DNA of 64,000 nucleotides, taken from NCBI RefSeq assembly GCF_000523235.1, contig NZ_CP006850.1, positions 3,162,001-3,226,000 on the forward strand, in the 5' to 3' direction. Under the pieces are notes generated by a model. The model searched no databases, had not been told where the DNA came from, and worked only from the letters and a program-made list of their open reading frames with translations. Positions 34,170 to 41,786 of this stretch are shown piece by piece. The position numbers were made by a program, and so were the translations under genes. How positions within the stretch are numbered: position 1 is the first letter of the stretch; each line of letters begins with the position of its first letter. Source of the DNA: Nocardia nova SH22a (lineage in GTDB: Bacteria > Actinomycetota > Actinomycetes > Mycobacteriales > Mycobacteriaceae).

Positions 34170-34281
34170 AGGTACTCCTCGGAATGATCCGTCCCAGCGA
34201 GCGATTCGATCACTCGCCTCGACAGGTTATCCAGACCCGGTGTGCGACGGTCCGGCCCACCCCGGCCGTGCGGTCAACCGG

Positions 34282-34746
34282 TCAGCGACCCGAGGCCGCG
34301 ACGACGGCATCGGCCACGAGTTCGTAGGCGGGCAGTGCCGCCTCGGCCGGTTCGCACACCCACTGGCGACGGGGATTGCCCGGGGTGGGCAGTGCGATGA
34401 GCGCACCCGGCCCGGCCTGGATGACGAACCGGGTGAACAGCGCCAGCGATCGCGTCCGTGACGGCGACGCCGGTGCCTCGGTCAGGAACGTCCACACACA
34501 GCGTTCGGCCGCACCCACGCTGATCACCGCGGCCGCGTTCGCGCCCAGTGCGCCCAGGACGGCGACGCCCAGCAGTTCCGGCATCATCACCGCGTGCATG
34601 CGCTCGTTGCGGGTCACCAACGCGGAGATGCTGTCGTCGTACCAGGTGGTGCCGAAGACACCCCGATACCGCGAACGGGCCTCGACGATCGATCTGTGCG
34701 GCCCCGGTCCGGCGGGGTGCTCGGTGAAGAGAACGGTGGCAGTCAT
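34282..34746 (-). CDS. Conserved-looking hypothetical protein
   Basis: The start is ATG 34746 (MTATVLFTEHPAGPGPHRSI). The 154-residue chain has no signal peptide; a central LLGVAVLGALGANAAAVISVG is hydrophobic and could be a buried helix or one membrane segment. No enzymatic or DNA-binding motif is visible and I do not recognise the family. It is divergent from the gene at 34874 with 127 bases between. Confidence 0.6.
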   Translation of the reverse strand: MTATVLFTEHPAGPGPHRSIVEARSRYRGVFGTTWYDDSISALVTRNERMHAVMMPELLGVAVLGALGANAAAVISVGAAERCVWTFLTEAPASPSRTRSLALFTRFVIQAGPGALIALPTPGNPRRQWVCEPAEAALPAYELVADAVVAASGR

Positions 34747-34873
34747 TCGATGATCGTGCTGCCCTTTCGATATCGGCTCGTGGCGATCACGTGACGGCTG
34801 TGCAACGGCTGGTCCGGACATCGCTGCGGCGTGTCGGTGCGCGCGCCGGATTCCGGCGGCGCACAGTATCGGA

Positions 34874-35308
34874 ATGTCGAGCGAACCAACATCCGTGCGC
34901 TGGCTGGACGAGCCGCAGAAGCACGACTACCCGGCCGCGGCGGACTATCTGCGACTCCTCGCCGATCCGGAGACCGTCGACGCCCTCGTGGCGATGCTGC
35001 GGGCCGCGCCGGTGGTGCACAAGAAGGCCAAGGACATCCTGCGGGCCGCGCAACTGCCGCTGGTCGCGCCGGACAATCCGCACGTCCGGACGGATCTGGC
35101 GAAGATCCTGACCGGCCGGCCACTGTCGCCGATCCTGCTGGTCCAAGGCGATCTGACCACCGGGACGCCGTTGCAGATCGCCGACGGCTACCACCGGATG
35201 TGCGCCTGCTACCACACCGACGAGAACATCCCGATCCCCGCCAAACTGGTGTCGATCCCGGTCGCGCGGGCCGCGGTGACCGGCAAGAAACACAAATCCG
35301 GGAAGTGA
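34874..35308 (+). CDS. Hypothetical protein with ParB-like DGYHR motif
   Basis: The 144-residue soluble protein contains LSPILLVQGDLTTG and PLQIADGYHRMCACYHTDEN. The D-G-x-H-R core resembles the nucleotide-binding strand-turn of ParB/sulfiredoxin-fold proteins (DGhHR), where it binds a nucleotide phosphate. No partner parA or centromere repeats are seen, so chromosome partitioning is not implied. It precedes the antiporter by 10 bases and may be cotranscribed. Confidence 0.65.
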   Translation: MSSEPTSVRWLDEPQKHDYPAAADYLRLLADPETVDALVAMLRAAPVVHKKAKDILRAAQLPLVAPDNPHVRTDLAKILTGRPLSPILLVQGDLTTGTPLQIADGYHRMCACYHTDENIPIPAKLVSIPVARAAVTGKKHKSGK

Positions 35309-35318
35309 CGAACTCGCG

Positions 35319-36464
35319 GTGACCTTCTCGACCCTCGCTCTGGTGCTCCTGCTCGGTTTGGCGGGCCCCTTGCTGGCCTGGCGGGCGCGCTGGCACATCC
35401 CGGTGATCGTCGGGGAGCTGCTGGCCGGAATCCTGTTCGGCACCACCGGATTCGGGGTTCTCGACGCCTCGGACCCGCTGTTCTCCTTCCTCGCCGACAT
35501 GGGGTTCGCGCTGGTGATGTTCGTGGCGGGCACACATGTGCCGGTCCGCGATCCCGGCGTCCGTTCGGCGCTCGGCACCGGCGCGGTGCGCGCGGTGGCG
35601 GTCGGGGTGCTGGCTGCGGTTGCCGGATATCTGCTGGCATGGTCGTTCGACACCGGGCACGGGGCGATCTACACCGTGCTGATCGGCTCCTCGTCGGCCG
35701 CGCTGGTGCTGCCGATCATCGATTCCCAAGGGCTGAGTGGTAAGCCGATACTCGCGCTCACCGCGCAGGTCGCGATCGCCGACACCGCCTCGATCGTCGC
35801 GCTGCCACTGGTGATCGATCTGGGGCATGCGGGCCGGGCCGCACTGGGCGCGCTCGCGGTGGCGGCCGCGGCACTGGTCGGGTTCGTGTTGCTGCGCAAG
35901 CTGGAGCGTTCGGGCGTGCGGCGGCGGGCGCACCGGGTGTCGGAGGAACGGAAGTTCGCGCTGGAGTTGCGGGTGAGCCTGGCGCTGGTCTTCGCGCTCG
36001 CCGCCATCGCGACCCGCTCGCACGTGTCGATCATGCTGGCGGGATTCGCGGCGGGGCTGGCGGTCGCCGGGATCGGTGAACCCCGGCGGCTGGCGCGCCA
36101 ATCCTTCGCTGTCACAGAGGGTTTCCTCGGACCGCTGTTCTTCGTGTGGCTCGGCGCCCGGCTGGATCTGCGCGAATTCGCCGACCGGCCGGGGCTGGTC
36201 GTGCTCGGCCTGGGACTGGGCCTGGCCGCCGTGGCGGCACACGCGCTGATGCGGCTGCTCGGTCAGCCGATCAGCCTCGGCATCCTGGCCGCCAGCCAGA
36301 TCGGCGTGCCGGTGGCGGCGGTGACGGTGGGCACTCAGCTGCATGTTCTGGTGCCCGGTGAGGGGGCCGCGCTGATCCTCGGCGCGCTGGTGACCATCGT
36401 GGCCTCGGTCGGCGCGTCGGTATTGCAGGGCCGGCGGGCGCGGGCGTCGGTGGGTCAGCGGTAG
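35319..36464 (+). CDS. Cation/proton antiporter (CPA2, KefB/NapA-like)
   Basis: The 381-residue membrane protein has about 12 hydrophobic segments and the pattern of the Na+/H+ exchanger family: IPVIVGELLAGILFG in helix 2, GFALVMFVAGTHV, SSSAALVLPI, and ALTAQVAIADTASIV, which contains the conserved Asp of the ion-binding site. It exchanges Na+ or K+ for protons across the membrane. There is no cytoplasmic RCK/TrkA domain. GTG 35319 is the likely start. Its 3' end overlaps the convergent esterase gene by 10 bases. Confidence 0.85.
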   Translation: MTFSTLALVLLLGLAGPLLAWRARWHIPVIVGELLAGILFGTTGFGVLDASDPLFSFLADMGFALVMFVAGTHVPVRDPGVRSALGTGAVRAVAVGVLAAVAGYLLAWSFDTGHGAIYTVLIGSSSAALVLPIIDSQGLSGKPILALTAQVAIADTASIVALPLVIDLGHAGRAALGALAVAAAALVGFVLLRKLERSGVRRRAHRVSEERKFALELRVSLALVFALAAIATRSHVSIMLAGFAAGLAVAGIGEPRRLARQSFAVTEGFLGPLFFVWLGARLDLREFADRPGLVVLGLGLGLAAVAAHALMRLLGQPISLGILAASQIGVPVAAVTVGTQLHVLVPGEGAALILGALVTIVASVGASVLQGRRARASVGQR

Positions 36465-37498
36465 AGGGCCTGTTCGAACATCGCCCATGAGCGGTGCATG
36501 TCCTCCTGCCAGTAGCCCCACGAATGGGTTCCGCTGGGCCGCAGATCGAAGGTCGCGGGAATTCGCAACTGCGCCAGCCGATCCCGCAGCGCCACCGCGC
36601 AGTTGTGGGTCGCGGCCTCGAGAATGCCGCCGTAGAACAGCTGCTCGACGAGTTTGTGCTCGTCGCCGTGAATTCCGGGCCCGTCCGGTGTGTCCAGCGG
36701 TCCCGGGATGCCGTTGCCGGTCGATACGTAGATCGCCAGCCCGCGCAGCTGGTCGGCGTGCAGATACGGATCGTTGGCCGCCCACAGCGGATCGTTGGGC
36801 GCACCCCACAGATTCAGCGGATCACCGTGCCAGCGCAGCACCACACCGTCGACGAACGCCTGACCGAGCGGATCGCTCGTGCGCGCACAGCCGCTGTAGG
36901 AGCCGACCGCCCGATACAGTCCCGGCGCGGCCATGGCCAGCTGGAAGACCGAGGTTCCCGCCATCGAGATCCCGGCCACCGCGTTCGCGCCGGACCCGTG
37001 GAAGGCCGAATCGATGATCGGCGGGAGTTCGGTGGTGAGGAAACTCGCCCACTTCTGGCGCCCCAGCGCCGGATCGTCGGCTCGCCAGTCGGCGAAATAG
37101 CTGCCGTTGCCGCCCATCGGCGTCACCACGGTGACCTGCTTGTCGTGGAAGAAGTCGACCACATCGGTCTGGGCGGGCCAGCTGCTGGACTCCGAACCGC
37201 CACTGGCCCCGTTGAGCAGATACAGCACCGGCGCCGGAGCCGAACCATCGGGTGCGCGAAGCACTTTCACCTCGATGTCGCGGTCCATCGCCGCCGAGTG
37301 GACCCGCAGATCCAGCAGTCCGTCGGGTTGTGGATCGGCGGCGACGAGCCGGGCGCCGTCGGCGGCGGGCCGCGCGGCGGCGGTGAGCGCGTCGACGGTC
37401 ACCGGAGCGGGCGGTGTGTCGGCGCCGGCGGGTGCCGCGCACAGGGCCGCGGTGAGCAGTGCGGCGCACAGGGCGACGGGAAGAAAGTGACGATCCAT
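36455..37498 (-). CDS. Secreted antigen-85-like esterase, paralog 3
   Basis: The 347-residue protein has a signal peptide (MDRHFLPVALCAALLTAALC, cleavage near GADT) and the same core as the pair at 27-29 kb: LYLLNGASGG, YFADWRADDPALGRQ, GISMAGTSVFQLAMAAPG and GTHSWGYWQEDMHRSW. It differs throughout and is not part of the 491-bp repeat. Its codon use is uniform, which makes it a good reference for the ancestral gene. The start ATG 37498 has GAGAGGTACC just upstream; the frame extends to 37579 without protein character. Confidence 0.85.
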   Translation of the reverse strand: MDRHFLPVALCAALLTAALCAAPAGADTPPAPVTVDALTAAARPAADGARLVAADPQPDGLLDLRVHSAAMDRDIEVKVLRAPDGSAPAPVLYLLNGASGGSESSSWPAQTDVVDFFHDKQVTVVTPMGGNGSYFADWRADDPALGRQKWASFLTTELPPIIDSAFHGSGANAVAGISMAGTSVFQLAMAAPGLYRAVGSYSGCARTSDPLGQAFVDGVVLRWHGDPLNLWGAPNDPLWAANDPYLHADQLRGLAIYVSTGNGIPGPLDTPDGPGIHGDEHKLVEQLFYGGILEAATHNCAVALRDRLAQLRIPATFDLRPSGTHSWGYWQEDMHRSWAMFEQALYR

Positions 37499-37749
37499 CC
37501 GGTACCTCTCTGATCCGGCGGGTCCGGTCGGCGGCCAAGGTAGGCCCGCGAAGGGCGTGGTCGCAAGGAGATCCGGCATCTGTTGGGATCGGCGGCCTAT
37601 CCGGATCGGCCGGATCTGGGGAAGGTCACAAACTTCGGCGGCGACGGTTGGCGGGGCGGCCCGGGTGCCGTTGACTCGGTCCGCGTGACCCGGCGGTGCG
37701 GCCGGGGCGGACGGGTCGGTCCGTCAGATCTGGACGAAGCGAGGTATCC

Positions 37750-39174
37750 GTGGTCGGTTTCGGTTTCTTCGACGATTGGCATCCGCGGCCGGGCAGGCTG
37801 ATCTCCTGGGCGCCCACACAGCGATCGCGGGCGGCGGTGCTGGCCGCGCCCGAGCATCCGATCGGCCCGTCGTATCAGCAGCGCGAATATCTGCTCGCGG
37901 CCCATCGCCAGCGCGACAGCGGATCTCGCGGCTCGCGGCTGTGCATGATCGCCTTCGATTTTCCGAGCGCCCTCGACCGCGACGCGATGACCCGCGCGGT
38001 GACGGCGTTCGTCCGCCGCCACGACACGTTCTGGAGCTGGTTCTCCCACGAGCCCGGCGACCGGATCGCCCGCCATGTCGCCGATCCGGCCGATATCGAT
38101 CTGGCGCCCGCCGATTTCGGCGAATACACCGACAGCGACGCCGTGCGGGACCACGTCCAGCGGCACGCGCGCGGGGTATTCGATTGGGACTGTTTCGGTT
38201 TCGGCGTCATCGATCGCGGTGACTCGTTCACCGTCTACGCGGCGGTCGACCACCTGCACACCGACGGTGTGGGACAGGCGCTGTCGTGTGTGGATCTGCT
38301 GATGCTCTACGGCAACGAACTGTCCGGCGGGCAGGTCCCGATCGAACCGGTCGACGGGCATCTGGCGTACTGCGAGCGCGAACTCGCGGCCAATGCCGCG
38401 CTGACCGCCGCGTCCGAGCCGGTGCGGCGCTGGCTGGATCTGCTGGTGGCGCACGACGGTGCGGTGCCGTCGTTCCCGATGGATCTCGGTGTCGCGGCCG
38501 ACGCCGCCGGATTCACCGAGGGCGCGGTGCTCACCGTGCCGCTGTTCACCGAGGCCGAGGCGCTGCGATTCGAGCGGGTCTGCGAGGAGTTCGGCGGCAA
38601 GTTCCTGGGCGGGCTGTTCGCGGCGATCGCGCTCACCGAACACGAATTGACCGGCAGGGAACGCTATTTCGTGTTCACCCCGGTCAACACCCGCGCGGGT
38701 GCGGGGGAGCAGGGGGCGATCGGCTGGTACACGAACCTGGTTCCGGTGGCGGTGCGGGTGCGGCCGGGGGAGGACTTCACCTCGCTGGTCGGGCGGGCCC
38801 AGTCCGAGGCGGACGGGGCCAAGGATCTGGCCGAGGTCTGCGTGCACCGGGTGATCGAACTGGCCGCCGGCGACCCACGCATCCGGACCCGGCTCGGATT
38901 CTCCGCGCCGATGGTGTCCTACGTCGATGTGCGGCGGATGGCGGGCGCGGAGATGTTCGACCGGATCAACGGCGGGCTGTACGGCAACCGGGCCAGTTCC
39001 AGCGAGGTCTATCTGTGGGTCAACCGCTTTCCCGATGTGACGAGCCTGAGCATGGTCTTTCCCGACACCGACATCGCTCACGAGGCGATCGCGAAGTACC
39101 TGTCGACACTGACCACACTGTGCCGCGATATCGCCGAACGCGACAGTGAGCGGACCGGGGCCGCGGTTCCGTGA
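37750..39174 (+). CDS. PapA-like condensation-domain acyltransferase
   Basis: The 474-residue protein has the condensation/PapA fold: PEHPIGPSYQQREYLLAAHR near the start, VDHLHTDGVG with the catalytic His168 (H-x3-D-G, Asp172) and TPVNTRAGAGEQGAIGWYTN in the C-terminal half. The usual DFGWG structural motif is replaced (SYVDVRR). PapA proteins transfer acyl chains from polyketide synthases or CoA to trehalose or diol lipids of the outer envelope. No polyketide synthase is nearby. GTG 37750 has GCGAGG upstream. It leads a run of envelope genes in the same direction. Confidence 0.82.
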   Translation: MVGFGFFDDWHPRPGRLISWAPTQRSRAAVLAAPEHPIGPSYQQREYLLAAHRQRDSGSRGSRLCMIAFDFPSALDRDAMTRAVTAFVRRHDTFWSWFSHEPGDRIARHVADPADIDLAPADFGEYTDSDAVRDHVQRHARGVFDWDCFGFGVIDRGDSFTVYAAVDHLHTDGVGQALSCVDLLMLYGNELSGGQVPIEPVDGHLAYCERELAANAALTAASEPVRRWLDLLVAHDGAVPSFPMDLGVAADAAGFTEGAVLTVPLFTEAEALRFERVCEEFGGKFLGGLFAAIALTEHELTGRERYFVFTPVNTRAGAGEQGAIGWYTNLVPVAVRVRPGEDFTSLVGRAQSEADGAKDLAEVCVHRVIELAAGDPRIRTRLGFSAPMVSYVDVRRMAGAEMFDRINGGLYGNRASSSEVYLWVNRFPDVTSLSMVFPDTDIAHEAIAKYLSTLTTLCRDIAERDSERTGAAVP

Positions 39175-39212
39175 GCGATCAGGGCGGGCCGGTCCCGGAG
39201 CGCGACAGGTGA
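39171..39212 (+). CDS. 13-codon coupling frame between the papA-like and GT39 genes
   Basis: GTG 39171 overlaps the papA-like stop as GTGA. The 13 codons (VSDQGGPVPERDR) then end in TGA at 39210-39212, which overlaps the GTG start of the GT39 gene at 39209. A ribosome finishing the acyltransferase could re-start twice and reach the next gene without leaving. The peptide itself is unlikely to have a function. Confidence 0.4.
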   Translation: MSDQGGPVPERDR

Positions 39213-40819
39213 GCGACGGTCCGGCCGCAGCGGCGCGGGAGGCGGGGCTCGGTTCGGCAGGAGAGCGAACACCGGATGCGCCGAGCGACGGGAAGCGCCG
39301 CGACCGCGCGAAACCGCTTCTCCTGCGGCAAGTTTCATCGATTCCGGCGGGCGTGTGGATCGGCCTGATCGCGGCGGTGACCGCCGTGGTGCTGATCGCC
39401 CGGTCCGGGCGCTACCGGTGGTTCGGCGACGAGTTGTACTTCCTCGCCGCCGGTCACCACCTCGCCGCCGGATACGTCGATCAGGGACCGCTGGTGCCGC
39501 TGCTGGCCCGGCTGGCCGAGCTCGTGGCGCCGGAATCGACGGTCGCGCTCCGGCTGCCCGCCGTGGCGGCCGGTATCGCGGCGATCGTCGTATCCGCCGC
39601 GCTGGCAAGGGAATTCGGTGGCGGTCCTGGCGCCCGGATCCTGGCCGCCCTGGGGTACGCGAGCTGCCCGTTCCTCGTCACCCAGACCGCGTCGCTGTCG
39701 ACGTTCGCCTTCGACCCGACCGCCGTGGCCGTGCTGATCTGGCTGCTGATGCGGTGGATGCGGGTGCGCCGCGATCGGCTGCTGCTCGCCGCCGGAGCGG
39801 TGGCCGCACTGGATCTGCAGGTGAAGTTGCTGCTCCCGGTCGTGATCGTCGCCCTCGCGCTGGGCATCGCCTGCTGCGGGCCGCGCGAGGTGCTGCGCCG
39901 CCCCGCGCTGTGGTGCGCCGCCGCGATCGCGGGACTGCCGACGGTGCCCGCGCTGATCTGGCAGTGGCGCCACGGCTGGCCGCAGCTGGCGATGGGCGCG
40001 GTGATCCGCGACGAACAGCGGGCGGCGACCGGCGGGACGGCCGGATTGCCGATGCAGCTGGTGACGATGGGCGGAGTGCTCGGCGTCGTCCTGATCTGTT
40101 GCGGCGCCTGGGGTCTGGTGAGCGCGCGGCTGCGCCCGTACCGGTTCCTCGCCGTCACCGCGATCGTGATGCTGCTCTTCGTGATCGCCGCGGGCGGGCG
40201 GCCGTACTATCTGGCCGGTCTGCTCCCGGTGCTGTTCGCAGCGGGCGCCTGCGTTCTCGCCGAGCGCCTGCCCGCGCGCTGGTGGCGGCCGGTCACCGCG
40301 CTCACCGCGGCCTCCTCGATCGCGATCGCCGCGGGCGTGGTGGTGCTGCTGCCCTCGGGTGCGCCACCGCATCCGGTGGCCACCCGCGCCGAATTGTCCA
40401 CGCGCATGCGGATATCGGGCACGACGGGCTGGGACGAGCTGGTGACCGCGGTGGCCCGCGCGGCCGCCACCGCCCCCGACGCCACCGCCGTGCTGACCCG
40501 GACCTATTGGCAGGCAGCGGCATTGGCGCACGCGAACGACGCCCGGATACCGCCGGTCTACAGCGCCGACCGCGGATTCGCCGCCTTCGGACGCCCGCCA
40601 CCGGGCACCGCGACCGTGCTGTGCGTCGACACCGACGATGCCGGAACACGCTTGCGCCGAACATTTTCCGCCGTCGAACCGATCCTGCGGCTCGACAACC
40701 CCCGCGGCTTCCCGGGGATCGACGCGCACGTGACGATCTGGCGCTGTGCCGGTCCGCGCGCGAGCTGGGAGCGGATCTGGCCGGAAATGACGACCAACAT
40801 TCTGGATCCCGGAATCTGA
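39209..40819 (+). CDS. GT39/ArnT-like membrane glycosyltransferase
   Basis: The 536-residue protein has a roughly 50-residue cytoplasmic N-terminus, then GVWIGLIAAVTAVVLIA and the GT-C signature RWFGDELYFLAAGHHLAAGY with Asp-Glu in the first outer loop (about residues 70-85), followed by some ten further membrane segments and a soluble C-terminal domain. Family members move a sugar from a polyprenyl-phosphate donor to a lipid or protein outside the membrane. It lies 11 bases ahead of gpgS and is probably cotranscribed with it. The acceptor is unknown. Confidence 0.82.
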   Translation: MSDGPAAAAREAGLGSAGERTPDAPSDGKRRDRAKPLLLRQVSSIPAGVWIGLIAAVTAVVLIARSGRYRWFGDELYFLAAGHHLAAGYVDQGPLVPLLARLAELVAPESTVALRLPAVAAGIAAIVVSAALAREFGGGPGARILAALGYASCPFLVTQTASLSTFAFDPTAVAVLIWLLMRWMRVRRDRLLLAAGAVAALDLQVKLLLPVVIVALALGIACCGPREVLRRPALWCAAAIAGLPTVPALIWQWRHGWPQLAMGAVIRDEQRAATGGTAGLPMQLVTMGGVLGVVLICCGAWGLVSARLRPYRFLAVTAIVMLLFVIAAGGRPYYLAGLLPVLFAAGACVLAERLPARWWRPVTALTAASSIAIAAGVVVLLPSGAPPHPVATRAELSTRMRISGTTGWDELVTAVARAAATAPDATAVLTRTYWQAAALAHANDARIPPVYSADRGFAAFGRPPPGTATVLCVDTDDAGTRLRRTFSAVEPILRLDNPRGFPGIDAHVTIWRCAGPRASWERIWPEMTTNILDPGI

Positions 40820-40829
40820 GGAGATATCG

Positions 40830-41786
40830 ATGTCGTACGCCGCACCCGCCGCCGAGCCGTGCTGCCCGGAGCTGATCCGGGCCAAGGGGGATCGCACGGT
40901 CTCGGTCGTCGTACCGGCGCTCAACGAACGCGACACCATCGCCGGGGTCATCGCCTCGATCCGGCATCTGGTGGGCGGTCTGGTCGACGAACTCGTGGTC
41001 GTGGACTCCGGCTCGACCGACGACACCGTCGCCCGCGCGATCGCCGCGGGCGCCGGTGCGGTCCACACCCGCGAGCAGGCCGTGCCCGGTGTGCCGGTGC
41101 GGCCGGGCAAGGGCGAGGTGCTGTGGCGGTCACTGGCGGTGACCACCGGTGACATCGTCGTGTTCATCGACTCCGATCTGCACGATCCCGATCCCGGATT
41201 CGTTCCCGCACTGCTGGCGCCGCTGCTGCGTGATCCCGGAATCCACCTGGTGAAGGGGTTCTACCGGCGCCCGCTCGGCGATGATCCGCACGGCGATCCC
41301 GACGACGGCGGCCGGGTGACCCAACTGGTGGCCCGGCCGCTGCTGACCGCGCTGGTTCCCGACCTCGCCGACGTGCGCCAGCCGCTCGGCGGTGAATACG
41401 CCGCCACCAGAACACTTCTCGCCGACATCCCGTTCGCCCCGGGCTACGGCGTCGAGATCGGCATCCTGCTCGACGCGTGGCGGCACTACGGCCGCGCCGG
41501 GATCGGCGAGGCGGATCTGGGCACCCGCGTCCACCGCAATCGGCCGACCCACGAACTGGCCGTGATGAGCCGTCAGATCGTCGCGACCCTGCTGATGCGG
41601 CTCGGTATCGCCGATTCCGGCGCGGGTCTGATCCAGTTCCGCCCCGAGGGATCGGGATGGCGGCGGGTCTCCACGCCGGTGTCGGCGGCCGACCGGCCAC
41701 CGATGCGATCGCTCACCACCAGCCCGTCAGCGGTTGCAGCTGCCGCCCGAGTGCGGGAGCCAGCGAGCGGGCATAGCTCGCGGTGA
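40830..41786 (+). CDS. gpgS: Glucosyl-3-phosphoglycerate synthase
   Basis: The 318-residue GT2-type/GT81 protein matches GpgS almost motif by motif: VSVVVPALNERDTIAGVI, DELVVVDSGSTDDTV, PVRPGKGEVLWRSLA, the metal-binding IDSDLHDP (Asp114-Ser-Asp116), HLVKGFYRRP, VARPLLTAL, LGGEYAATR and FAPGYGVEIG. GpgS joins glucose from UDP- or ADP-glucose to 3-phosphoglycerate, the first step of methylglucose lipopolysaccharide synthesis. GAGGAG lies ahead of ATG 40830. Its last 74 bases overlap the convergent acyltransferase gene, and its final 30 residues are variable. Confidence 0.92.
   Translation: MSYAAPAAEPCCPELIRAKGDRTVSVVVPALNERDTIAGVIASIRHLVGGLVDELVVVDSGSTDDTVARAIAAGAGAVHTREQAVPGVPVRPGKGEVLWRSLAVTTGDIVVFIDSDLHDPDPGFVPALLAPLLRDPGIHLVKGFYRRPLGDDPHGDPDDGGRVTQLVARPLLTALVPDLADVRQPLGGEYAATRTLLADIPFAPGYGVEIGILLDAWRHYGRAGIGEADLGTRVHRNRPTHELAVMSRQIVATLLMRLGIADSGAGLIQFRPEGSGWRRVSTPVSAADRPPMRSLTTSPSAVAAAARVREPASGHSSR

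Noticed and set aside
34874..35308. ParB-type chromosome partition protein
   Set aside because: Only a DGYHR-like motif is shared; there is no helix-turn-helix domain, no parA and no parS-like palindrome nearby.
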